Source of the DNA: an uncultured Mucilaginibacter sp. | GTDB taxonomy: Bacteria > Bacteroidota > Bacteroidia > Sphingobacteriales > Sphingobacteriaceae | Direction of reading: 5' to 3' | DNA: 64,000 bases | Assembly (NCBI GenBank): GCA_903863845.1 | Contig: CAIPDP010000200.1 | Coordinates: 1-64,000 of the forward strand | In this document: piece after piece, positions 50,276 to 58,080 of the stretch | Layout of the letters: each line of letters begins with the position of its first letter | Position numbering within the stretch: the first letter of the stretch is position 1 | Translations under genes and position numbers: made by a program | Notes under the pieces: model-generated | The model's input: the letters and a program-made list of their open reading frames with translations, nothing else | Databases searched by the model: none | Told to the model about the DNA's origin: nothing

Positions 50276-51472
50276 ATGCTTACACTTCGTCAAACTTTTC
50301 TTTCACATAACGCTCAAACCACCAACTTTCCTTTATTACTGGAGTTTGAACGGGCAGAAGGAGTTTATTTATATGACCCTAAAGGCAAGCCTTATCTCGA
50401 TCTGATATCCGGTATTGGTGTTAGTAACCTGGGCCATGGCAATAAAAGGGTTATCCAGGCCATCAAAGATCAGGCTGAAAAATATATGCACCTGATGGTT
50501 TATGGCGAATACGTGCAAAGCCCACAGGTGAAGTTCGCCGAAAAGCTGATATCCTTATTACCCGACAGTTTAAACTCGGTTTATTTCGTTAATTCGGGAG
50601 CTGAGGCCCTTGAGGGTGCGATGAAACTTGCCAAACGGTACACCAATAGACGGGAAGTTATAGCCTTCCATAACGCTTACCATGGCAGCACCCACGGTGC
50701 CCTAAGTGTTATGGGCAACGAAGAATTCAAGCAAGCTTACCGACCACTACTGCCAGGCGTAAAATTCATTCATTTCAATGAACCTGATGAACTTAAAAGC
50801 ATCACCGACCAAACGGCATGCGTTATTGTGGAGACCGTTCAGGGCGAAGCCGGGATACGGGTTCCGGAAATTGGGTATCTAAAGGCGCTGCGCGATCGAT
50901 GTACAGCAACAGGTACCCTATTGATCCTGGATGAGATCCAGGCAGCCATGGGCCGTACGGGTAAGCTATTTGCATTCGAACATTTTGGTATAGTTCCGGA
51001 TATTTTAATGATGGCTAAGGCGCTGGGCGGCGGTATGCCGATCGGTGCATTTATCGCATCTAAAGAAATCATGGATTCGCTGAAAGAGAATCCTATTCTG
51101 GGGCATATTACTACCTTCGGAGGTCACCCAGTTTGTTGTGCAGCCGGATTAGCCGCCTTAGAGGTTTTGATCGACCAGGATCTGATAGTATCAGTTGAAA
51201 GGAAATCAAACTTGTTCAAAGAATTATTGGTGCATCCCGCAATCAAAGAAATTCGTGGTAAGGGCTTGATGTTAGCTATCGAACTGGAGAGCTTTGAGTT
51301 TAATAAAAAAGTGATCGACCAGTGTATCGACGATGGCGTAATTACCGATTGGTTCCTGCATTGTAGTAATTCGATGCGTATCGCTCCTCCGCTGATCATT
51401 AACGAGGATCAGATCAGATTTGCCTGCAAGGTTATCCTGGATGCTATCGACAGGGAGTACCAAAATAAATAA
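50276..51472 (+). CDS. Class III aminotransferase (acetylornithine/aspartate aminotransferase family)
   Basis: A PLP-dependent aminotransferase, about 398 aa. PLP lysine in MMAKALGGGMPIGAF, LDEIQAAMGRTGKLFAFEHF around the cofactor aspartate, and VNSGAEALEGAMKLAKRYT for phosphate binding. Probably acts on an omega-amino group such as N-acetylornithine; other arg genes are not nearby, so I leave the substrate open. The ORF-track start 50255 is TTG; I take ATG 50276 (MLTLRQTFLSHNAQ). Confidence 0.9.
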   Translation: MLTLRQTFLSHNAQTTNFPLLLEFERAEGVYLYDPKGKPYLDLISGIGVSNLGHGNKRVIQAIKDQAEKYMHLMVYGEYVQSPQVKFAEKLISLLPDSLNSVYFVNSGAEALEGAMKLAKRYTNRREVIAFHNAYHGSTHGALSVMGNEEFKQAYRPLLPGVKFIHFNEPDELKSITDQTACVIVETVQGEAGIRVPEIGYLKALRDRCTATGTLLILDEIQAAMGRTGKLFAFEHFGIVPDILMMAKALGGGMPIGAFIASKEIMDSLKENPILGHITTFGGHPVCCAAGLAALEVLIDQDLIVSVERKSNLFKELLVHPAIKEIRGKGLMLAIELESFEFNKKVIDQCIDDGVITDWFLHCSNSMRIAPPLIINEDQIRFACKVILDAIDREYQNK

Positions 51473-51643
51473 AGAGGTACAAGCCCTCTCTATTTTACTA
51501 TTAACTGATCTTATTGCCGAAATAAAGAACGGTAATTAACTATTCGACTTTTGATGCCGCAAAAGTAGACAGACCAATGTAAAGTAAATGTTATGATTTG
51601 AAACTCAAACCAAGCTACTTAACATGATGACAAAACAGCAACA

Positions 51644-51674
51644 AAAAAACCGACTCATTTGCATGAACCGGTTT
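51644..51674 (-). terminator. Terminator after the PepSY-like lipoprotein gene
   Basis: On the minus strand AACCGGTTCAT, loop GCAA, ATGAGTCGGTT followed by TTTTT: an 11-bp stem with two wobble pairs. It lies between convergent genes. Confidence 0.8.
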
Positions 51675-51698
51675 AAAAGCTAAATAATTGACGTTTGG

Positions 51699-52613
51699 TT
51701 ACCTGATGGTATGGGCTTTAACAAAATTGCCATTGGCGTCAAAACCCACGATATACTTGGTTGTATTGTCTTCGATGATTACGATATAGGCTTTAGCCGA
51801 TCCATTGAGCTTAACTTCAACCGCATTTTCGAACACAAAACCCGGGTAAGTAGTTGTAAGATAAGTGCTGATCGCAGCGGGTAATTGGGCCTGAGTCAAT
51901 TTAGTCTGACTGATCACATGCGGATAAATCTCGGTACGGTTTACAAGTTTTCCTGCCTTGGTAAGCACTGTTGCATAAATACCGGTATCCTTGCTGATCA
52001 CCAGGTAGCTCGTATCACGGTTAACAAATGCGTGTTGCAAGGTGTCTTTTGGATAATTGCTTGTAAAGTAACCGGTAATTGCTGCGGGCAAAGTGCTCAA
52101 TGCAACTGAATCGGGATGCTGGCCATCACGGTCACCAAAACGCCCTCCTGGGTGCCATCCTGGTCCGTTATATAGGTCTGGCCCCTGGCGTTGTTCTAAA
52201 ACTGATGTAAAAATACCACTGGCGTTAAATTCCAGTGCGACAGGATTGTTGTTGAATTTAATAGCGACCACATAGCCTTGTACCGTGGCAGCAGCATTTT
52301 GAATTTTGAAGGCCGCCTTGAAAGTATAGCCTGCATAATTAGCCGTCAGGTATTTTCCGATGGTATCCGGAAGCGAGGCGAATGCTACCGTGTCGGCGAG
52401 CAAGCCCCGCCTGCAAACATTGACGGCAAAGATCGTATCTCCGGATGAGGAAGATAAAGCAATCGCCGGGGCATTAGTAAATGCAGCTGTTTGGATAAGT
52501 CCGGATGAGCGGTTGACAACAGGTGCCTGGTAGTTTTTCTGACATGATGCCATTAGCATCAATCCAATTGCACCAGCTATTAGCGCAATTGGCGTGAATA
52601 ATTGTTTTTTCAT
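51699..52613 (-). CDS. Lipoprotein with three PepSY-like domains
   Basis: A 304-aa lipoprotein with lipobox LMASC at about residues 20-24. The rest is three copies of a PepSY-like unit: LPDTIGKYLTANYAGYTFKAA, LPAAITGYFTSNYPKDTLQHA, LPAAISTYLTTTYPGFVFENA, each followed by strands and a closing turn such as FDANGNF. PepSY-like proteins of this type (DUF2874) are common and mostly uncharacterised; some bind peptides or inhibit proteases. GPDLYNGPGWHPGGRFGDRDGQHP is a Gly/His/Asp-rich linker between units 1 and 2. Monocistronic with a strong terminator. Confidence 0.82.
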   Translation of the reverse strand: MKKQLFTPIALIAGAIGLMLMASCQKNYQAPVVNRSSGLIQTAAFTNAPAIALSSSSGDTIFAVNVCRRGLLADTVAFASLPDTIGKYLTANYAGYTFKAAFKIQNAAATVQGYVVAIKFNNNPVALEFNASGIFTSVLEQRQGPDLYNGPGWHPGGRFGDRDGQHPDSVALSTLPAAITGYFTSNYPKDTLQHAFVNRDTSYLVISKDTGIYATVLTKAGKLVNRTEIYPHVISQTKLTQAQLPAAISTYLTTTYPGFVFENAVEVKLNGSAKAYIVIIEDNTTKYIVGFDANGNFVKAHTIR

Positions 52614-52720
52614 GATAGTTTTCGTTTGGGGTATTAATTCATTGCGTTAAAAATAAATTGCAATGATGAAAACATCATGAAAATGAAATAGGCATCAAAA
52701 AAATTGAAAGATTTTGATCA

Positions 52721-52754
52721 AAAAAAAGGCTGCCAGTCATCGGGGCAGCCTTTG
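52721..52754 (-). terminator. Terminator after the GMC operon
   Basis: On the minus strand AGGCTGCCCC, loop, GGCAGCCT followed by TTTTTTT. It follows the gluconate 2-dehydrogenase subunit 3 gene by a few bases. Confidence 0.9.
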
Positions 52755-52758
52755 GAGA

Positions 52759-53436
52759 TCAACTCTTGGTATCGAAACTGATACATTCTTTGAGTTCTTT
52801 TTCTGTATAAGCCAGGTTGTATTGTTTTAGTACATCGTCTGGAACGCCATTCCATTGGTTCGGTCGGTTGCCCACATAACCGATATCCTTTATACCAATT
52901 TCTGAAGTATAAAAGCCGGTGATGGTCAGGTTGCGCATCAGTGTAAAGAATGCAACACCCTGTTTCATGTTTGGTTTTGCCTTATTAGGGTAAGCGATCT
53001 CGTCAACAATAGCGATCTGCTGCGTAGCATCACAGTCTTTGAATGTTTTTTCAAAACGCTTCAGGCATTGCATATCGAGCCAGCGCAATCCGCCTTTCAT
53101 AGGCACCTGATGTTCGGGCATGTCTTTGACGATAAATTCTATAAAATCCGCCACCTTAGCATCCGAGGCACTACCGCTTACTTCATCTTTTGGGATGATG
53201 ATATCGCCCAAAATGGTGATGGTCGCAAACTCATGATCGGTAAAGAATTTTGGCTCCTGGAGTAATTTTTTGTCAAAGGCTTTTTCTTCGGCCATCCGTT
53301 CCGGGTGGTCCTGGTCAGCACCAGTTTGCGTATCTGTACCAGCATCTTTACCGGCTGGCGTTTTGCAGGCATCAACTAAAACTGCAGCCGAAAGGCCACC
53401 TACTACCAATGCTCTTAATGAATCTCTTCTGTTCAT
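52759..53436 (-). CDS. Gluconate 2-dehydrogenase subunit 3 family protein
   Basis: Small subunit of a membrane-associated sugar (or sugar-acid) dehydrogenase. MNRRDSLRALVVGGLSAAVLVDAC has a double arginine and a lipobox-like VDAC, so it could be Tat-exported as a lipoprotein. FFTDHEFATITILGDIIIPKDEVSGSA and WLDMQCLKRFEKTF belong to the family. It starts 10 bp after the GMC gene stops. The small subunit normally escorts the folded FAD subunit across the membrane; that fits the lack of a signal on the GMC protein. Confidence 0.9.
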   Translation of the reverse strand: MNRRDSLRALVVGGLSAAVLVDACKTPAGKDAGTDTQTGADQDHPERMAEEKAFDKKLLQEPKFFTDHEFATITILGDIIIPKDEVSGSASDAKVADFIEFIVKDMPEHQVPMKGGLRWLDMQCLKRFEKTFKDCDATQQIAIVDEIAYPNKAKPNMKQGVAFFTLMRNLTITGFYTSEIGIKDIGYVGNRPNQWNGVPDDVLKQYNLAYTEKELKECISFDTKS

Positions 53437-53446
53437 AATAAAAAGA

Positions 53447-55192
53447 TCAAATATTTTGTTTCTTCAACTGGTCAACGATATACTCTGATGCACGCATAGA
53501 CAGCGCTAAAATGGTCCAGGTTATGTTTTTATCGGCTTGGGATACAAACTGACCGCCATCAACACAAAACAGGTTCTTCACGTCATGCGACTGGCTGTAT
53601 TTGTTCAATGGCGATTTCCTTGCATCATTACCCATGCGCACCGTACCAGCTTCGTGGATGATATTGCCGGGATTGTGTAGCCCCCATTTGTTATGTTCGC
53701 CATCGTCGTCACCCCAGGTAATTACTGCACCCATATTGGTCAGTATCTCCTTAAAGGTTTCTTTCATGTGTTTGGCTTGTTTGATCTCGTAGTCGGTCCA
53801 TTGGGTATGGAAACGCAATACCGGGATACCATATTTATCTACAACTTCGGGATCGATCTCGCAATAGCTATCCTCGCGGGCTATACCTTCGCCCCGACCG
53901 GCCATACCTATGCTTGCGCCAAAAAAGAAACGATTGTCTTCTTTTAAGGATGTGCCATAGCCACCGGCTTCTTTTTGCTTACCTTTCACCTTATAGCTGC
54001 CGTTCAGTTTTTCGATACCCCAGTTAAAGCCATATAAAGGCATATCGAAACCGCCGCCATATTCGATATGGTAACCACGGGGGAAATCAAGTTTATCTTT
54101 TTTATTATCAAGCCACCATGGAGTATAAACGTGCATACCTCCCACCCCATCTTCGTTATAACGCTTGCGATCAAATAATTGGGGCAAAATACCGCCCATA
54201 TCTGCTCCAGTTGAATCGTGCAGGTATTTACCTACAGCGTTGCTCGAGTTAGCAAGCCCGTTAGGGAAACGCTCAGATTTGGAGTTCAGCAACAAACGTG
54301 CACTTTCGCATGCGCTTGCAGCCAGAATTACGGTACGGCCGTAAACCTGGTATTCCTGCATATCGTCTTTGCTGACATAGGATACACCGCTTGCCAAACC
54401 GTCGCGGTTGGTCAATACTTCGCGGGCCATGGCATTGGTAACCAGGTCGACATTACCTGTAGCCAAAGCTGGTTTCACCAAGACCGAGGATGAGGAAAAG
54501 TCGCCGTAAACCTTACAACTTCTACCGCATTGCGCGCAAAAGAAACAGGCTTCACGGCTGTTGTTGATCTTTTTAGTAAGGATAGATAAGCGCGATGGAA
54601 TTACCGGGATATTGATTTTAGCATTGGAGCGCTGCAGCATGATCTCATGCAAGCGGGGTTTCGGAGGAGGAAGGAAATAACCATCAGGATCATTATATAA
54701 ACCTTCATTGGTACCAAATACCCCGATCAGCTGATCTATTTTATCATAATAAGGTTTGATGTCATCGTAACCGATGGGCCAGTCGTCACCTAAACCGTCG
54801 ATACTTTTACGCTTAAAATCATTCGGACCAAAGCGAAGCGAGATACGTCCCCAGTGATTGGTTCTGCCGCCCACCATACGGGCGCGCCACCATTCCCAAT
54901 TGCTACCAGGCGCCTGCGTATAAGGTTCCCCATCAATCTCCCAACCCCAGTAACAGCCATCGAAATCGCCGAACGGTCTGTATTTGGTACTAGCACCCCT
55001 GCGCGGCGAATCCCAGGGGTTTTTTAATTGGGATGAATTTTCGCGCGGATCAAAGTTTGGCCCTGCTTCAAGCAAACAAACTTTTAAGCCTGCATTCGCC
55101 AAAACGTAGGCTGCCATGCCGCCGCCTGCTCCTGAGCCTACAATGATCGCATCATATTTCTTTGATTGCTTCTTGATCTGGATATCGTCCAT
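53447..55192 (-). CDS. GMC family oxidoreductase
   Basis: FAD-dependent glucose-methanol-choline oxidoreductase, 581 aa. FAD motif DAIIVGSGAGGGMAAYVLANAG at about 15-36, LEAGP, GGRTNHWGR and the C-terminal HEAGTVRMGND with the catalytic His, then DGGQFVSQADKNITWTILAL. The mid-chain CFFCAQCGRSC motif (four Cys) is like the iron-sulfur cysteines of FAD-dependent glucose and fructose dehydrogenases, so it may carry a cluster; inferred. It has no signal peptide and probably follows its subunit 3 partner by Tat hitchhiking. No cytochrome gene is here. Substrate unknown. Confidence 0.9.
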   Translation of the reverse strand: MDDIQIKKQSKKYDAIIVGSGAGGGMAAYVLANAGLKVCLLEAGPNFDPRENSSQLKNPWDSPRRGASTKYRPFGDFDGCYWGWEIDGEPYTQAPGSNWEWWRARMVGGRTNHWGRISLRFGPNDFKRKSIDGLGDDWPIGYDDIKPYYDKIDQLIGVFGTNEGLYNDPDGYFLPPPKPRLHEIMLQRSNAKINIPVIPSRLSILTKKINNSREACFFCAQCGRSCKVYGDFSSSSVLVKPALATGNVDLVTNAMAREVLTNRDGLASGVSYVSKDDMQEYQVYGRTVILAASACESARLLLNSKSERFPNGLANSSNAVGKYLHDSTGADMGGILPQLFDRKRYNEDGVGGMHVYTPWWLDNKKDKLDFPRGYHIEYGGGFDMPLYGFNWGIEKLNGSYKVKGKQKEAGGYGTSLKEDNRFFFGASIGMAGRGEGIAREDSYCEIDPEVVDKYGIPVLRFHTQWTDYEIKQAKHMKETFKEILTNMGAVITWGDDDGEHNKWGLHNPGNIIHEAGTVRMGNDARKSPLNKYSQSHDVKNLFCVDGGQFVSQADKNITWTILALSMRASEYIVDQLKKQNI

Positions 55193-55246
55193 GTATTTTG
55201 ATAATAAGCGTTAATATTTTAAAAAGGAGTTTTTATGTGCTGAACA

Positions 55247-55254
55247 CAAATCTA
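55247..55254 (-). promoter_or_regulatory. Proposed GMC -7 promoter box TAGATTTG
   Basis: A perfect TAnnTTTG match about 55 bp before the GMC ATG. Confidence 0.5.
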
Positions 55255-55322
55255 CATTTTGATTCGTGTTTTAAAAATTCAAGACTGGCTCTTTTTGTAT
55301 TTAATTTGTTACCTGCCGAGGC

Positions 55323-56243
55323 TTAAATCATGTTATTGCGTTTTACAAGGTACGATTTTAGCAGATGGTTATATCCTTCATGAATATTGGCATCCACCAG
55401 GTCGATATGGTATTGCGCGCACTTCAATTCGAGCTGGTGGCGGTAATTTCCTACACTGGCCTGGTAAACCTCGCGGATCTTAGCCGGGTGCACTTTTAAC
55501 TCCTCTCCGCTCTCGATATCAATAAAATGATGCGGACGGTTATCAAAATCAAAATCCAGCTCTTTTGCGCGGTCGTTCACATTAAAAATGATCACCTCAT
55601 GTTTGTTATATTTAAGATGCTGTATGGCAGCAAATAAAGCCGCTGATTTTTCTTCGCTGGCATTATTTTCCAGCATATCGCTAAAAATAATGATCATCGA
55701 GCGTTTATGGATCTCTTCGGCAACATGGTGCAATACCTCAGCAATATTGGTCCTTGAATTTTGCCGGGGCTGGTTGTAGGTCCGTTCTAATTCGGTATAC
55801 AAATGAAAAAGGTGACTACCGGTTGATCTGGCCTGGCTCATCCAATCGATCTTGTCAGAAAATAAACATAAACCAAAGGCATCCCGTTGCGACTTAAACA
55901 GGTACATCAGCGAAGCCGCCGCATAAATTGAGAATTGAAGTTTGTTATTGCCCTTTTCGGGAAAATTCATTGAAGATGAAGTATCGAGCAACAAATAACA
56001 ACGCAGGTTGGTTTCTTCTTCAAATTGTTTGACAAATAATTTATCGGTGCGGGCATACAATTTCCAATCGATATTCTTTACCGATTCGCCATTGTTGTAC
56101 AAACGGTGCTGAGCGAACTCTACCGAAAATCCATGGAAAGGGCTTTGATGCAAACCAGTAATAAAGCCTTCAACTACCTGGCGAGCCAGCAGCTCGAGGT
56201 TATCCAATTGGCGTATCTGTTGTTCTTCGCGCAGTGAAGGCAT
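55323..56243 (-). CDS. DUF58 domain-containing protein
   Basis: A 306-aa protein with the DUF58 signature (YNNGESVKNIDWKLYARTDKLFVKQFEEE) and a von Willebrand A-like part starting LLLDTSSSMNF (MIDAS DxSxS) and IIFSDML. DUF58 proteins usually sit with a MoxR ATPase and VWA/Bat proteins; here none of these is adjacent, so it is an orphan in the window. Function in envelope stress or complex assembly is inferred only. Confidence 0.88.
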   Translation of the reverse strand: MPSLREEQQIRQLDNLELLARQVVEGFITGLHQSPFHGFSVEFAQHRLYNNGESVKNIDWKLYARTDKLFVKQFEEETNLRCYLLLDTSSSMNFPEKGNNKLQFSIYAAASLMYLFKSQRDAFGLCLFSDKIDWMSQARSTGSHLFHLYTELERTYNQPRQNSRTNIAEVLHHVAEEIHKRSMIIIFSDMLENNASEEKSAALFAAIQHLKYNKHEVIIFNVNDRAKELDFDFDNRPHHFIDIESGEELKVHPAKIREVYQASVGNYRHQLELKCAQYHIDLVDANIHEGYNHLLKSYLVKRNNMI

Positions 56244-56420
56244 GTTACGAATGTAACGTGTGTGGATTTAGTATGCAAGGAAAGCGAGAAAAGAAATGAG
56301 GAGTGCGTCTGAACCGTTGATTCGTTTGATTAGTTTGATTTCGTTGACAAAAAATGCCAGCACAGCAAAATGACCCAATGACAGTGCAGCAAAATGACGC
56401 GAAGCAAATGATCAATGACC

Positions 56421-56454
56421 AAAAAAAAACCGGTCCTGGAAAACCAGGACCGGC
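56421..56454 (-). terminator. Terminator after trxA
   Basis: On the minus strand CCGGTCCTGG, TTTT loop, CCAGGACCGG, then TTTTTTTTT. Perfect 10-bp G+C-rich stem. 22 bp past the trxA stop. Confidence 0.93.
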
Positions 56455-56476
56455 TGCATTTATGCTGATTGATTAT

Positions 56477-56797
56477 TTATGCTAATTGTTTATCCAACTT
56501 GCCTGCAAGTATCGACTTAGGCACTGCACCTATTTGTTTGTCTACGATCTCGCCTTTATTGAAGTACAATAAAGCCGGGATATTGCGGATACCAAACTTC
56601 ATCGATATACCTGGGTTATGGTCGACATTTACTTTGCCTACTACAGCTTTGCCGCTGTATTCTTTAGCAATTTCTTCTACAACCGGACCAACCATACGGC
56701 AAGGACCGCACCATTCTGCCCAAAAGTCTACCAATACAGGTTTATCTGATTTAAGGACCAATTCCTCGAAGTTTGCATCTGTTATTTCTAAAGCCAT
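56477..56797 (-). CDS. trxA: Thioredoxin
   Basis: A cytoplasmic dithiol oxidoreductase of 106 aa. Active site WAEWCGPCRMV (WCGPC), cis-Pro in IRNIPALLYF. Start ATG 56797. A TTG-N21-TATATTTG promoter lies 27 bp upstream, and a strong terminator lies downstream, so it is monocistronic. Confidence 0.97.
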   Translation of the reverse strand: MALEITDANFEELVLKSDKPVLVDFWAEWCGPCRMVGPVVEEIAKEYSGKAVVGKVNVDHNPGISMKFGIRNIPALLYFNKGEIVDKQIGAVPKSILAGKLDKQLA

Positions 56798-56823
56798 GAT
56801 CTTTTAATTTTAAATATTTCCTC

Positions 56824-56831
56824 CAAATATA
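56824..56831 (-). promoter_or_regulatory. Proposed trxA promoter (TTG-N21-TATATTTG)
   Basis: The -7 box matches TAnnTTTG and a TTG stands 21 bp upstream, within the 17-23 bp range described for Flavobacterium promoters. The best-supported promoter in the window. Confidence 0.6.
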
Positions 56832-57010
56832 CTGTATTCAAATAGCTTGCCACAAGTGCAAGGCTGTCAATGTGACAATGTGATTATTTAACCCTAAAAC
56901 TCTAACTATTGGGTGACGATAAAAGTAGGGTTTAAACCAATTAAACACCAATTTAATTATTAACACGCCGCCCCGGCAGGTTGTTTATTAACACCGTGTC
57001 CGGCAATTTG

Positions 57011-57724
57011 TCAGTTCCCTTTACGGAAATCAGAGGCTTTTGCCTTGATATACAATAATATATCATAATCACTTGCCTTTTTTACCCAGTCGATTGTAGG
57101 GTAATATTTATCCATATAGGTTTGCAGTGAATCGCCTTTAAGGCCGGTTACCCTGGTTACCAAACCGCGGTTGAACCGGGTTGCAATGTAGTCGCCCTGT
57201 TCATCGCGTTTTAATACTTTTTGCAGTTTATATTTCGGGTCGGAATTCCGGGTTAGTGCACTTATTACCCGTAACAAGTCTATGCTTACAAAAGTGAAAG
57301 GCACATTGGATGGCGGCGCAACAAATGCGTCTTTTAATTTGGTTGGCTGGTAATTAAACACCTTGCTGTATTCGGCACGGCGATCAATGGAGTCTTTTTG
57401 ATGATTGCGTTCAGCTTTAACAGTCACCTCTTTCAGATTGACCGAAGCTGTTTTGACTCGCAAAACGATATACCTTGGTAATGGGGCCTTTACCGGAAAT
57501 ATGAGGGTTTGATAACCTATAGCAAATACTTTTATCGTATCTCCGGCTCCCTTCACCTGGAAATTGAAACTACCTGCCGCATCCGTAGCTGTTTGATAGC
57601 CTGAATGCGTAAAGAGCCTGGCAGCAACCGGTGCATTGGTTGAATCGGACACGATCTTTCCGCTGATCACTTGTGCTTCGACCGTCGCACAGCAAAAAAC
57701 TAAAAGGATAAATAACCAGCGCAT
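57011..57724 (-). CDS. Carboxypeptidase-regulatory-like domain protein
   Basis: A 237-aa exported protein. Signal peptide MRWLFILLVFCCATVEAQ; CarboxypepD_reg-like domain at about 19-95 (VISGKIVSDSTNAPVAARLF, GSFNFQVKGAGDTIKVFAIGYQTL). The remainder (AERNHQKDSIDRRAEYSKVF..., LITR-like FNRGLVTRVTGLKGDSLQTY) has no barrel and I do not recognise it. It is a common Bacteroidota class of unknown function. The start codon follows a TATTTTTG box by only three bases. Confidence 0.8.
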   Translation of the reverse strand: MRWLFILLVFCCATVEAQVISGKIVSDSTNAPVAARLFTHSGYQTATDAAGSFNFQVKGAGDTIKVFAIGYQTLIFPVKAPLPRYIVLRVKTASVNLKEVTVKAERNHQKDSIDRRAEYSKVFNYQPTKLKDAFVAPPSNVPFTFVSIDLLRVISALTRNSDPKYKLQKVLKRDEQGDYIATRFNRGLVTRVTGLKGDSLQTYMDKYYPTIDWVKKASDYDILLYIKAKASDFRKGN

Positions 57725-57727
57725 TTA

Positions 57728-57735
57728 CAAAAATA
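57728..57735 (-). promoter_or_regulatory. Proposed -7 promoter box TATTTTTG, leaderless
   Basis: A perfect TAnnTTTG match with three bases (TAA) between it and the ATG of the CarboxypepD_reg gene. Confidence 0.5.
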
Positions 57736-57790
57736 GCTCTTGGAGTGATTGGAGGGTAAGGGTTTAACAGTATTTAACGGACTGTTATGG

Positions 57791-58042
57791 TTATCGAAGT
57801 GTATTATTAGTTAATTGCTTTCTGGCTTTTGCTTTGACCTGTTCCCAAAGGATCCCAGGTTCTTTACCGCTTTCAAAAGAATCAATTCTGATTTGAAGTT
57901 CATTTAGAAAGGCTTCGCATTCCCACAAATTTACTGCGTTAATACCCTCAATCCCGAACGAATATAGCGCCTCCCCCGGATACTTGTTATCATCAGCGGA
58001 AATTTGGTTTTTAACGTTTATCCGTGTTGCTACTTTTTTCAT
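57791..58042 (-). CDS. Small hypothetical protein (83 aa)
   Basis: An 83-aa soluble protein with two parts: a small beta/turn segment (VATRINVKNQISADDNKYPG) and two helices (VNLWECEAFLNELQIRIDSFES, ILWEQVKAKARKQL). No signal peptide. It starts 38 bp after dnaE on the same strand and may be cotranscribed. Not recognised; the layout recalls small antitoxin or addiction-module proteins, but no toxin is seen. No function assigned. Confidence 0.6.
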   Translation of the reverse strand: MKKVATRINVKNQISADDNKYPGEALYSFGIEGINAVNLWECEAFLNELQIRIDSFESGKEPGILWEQVKAKARKQLTNNTLR

Positions 58043-58080
58043 TTACTAAAATAAAGAAACAAATAAAACGAAATTATAAC

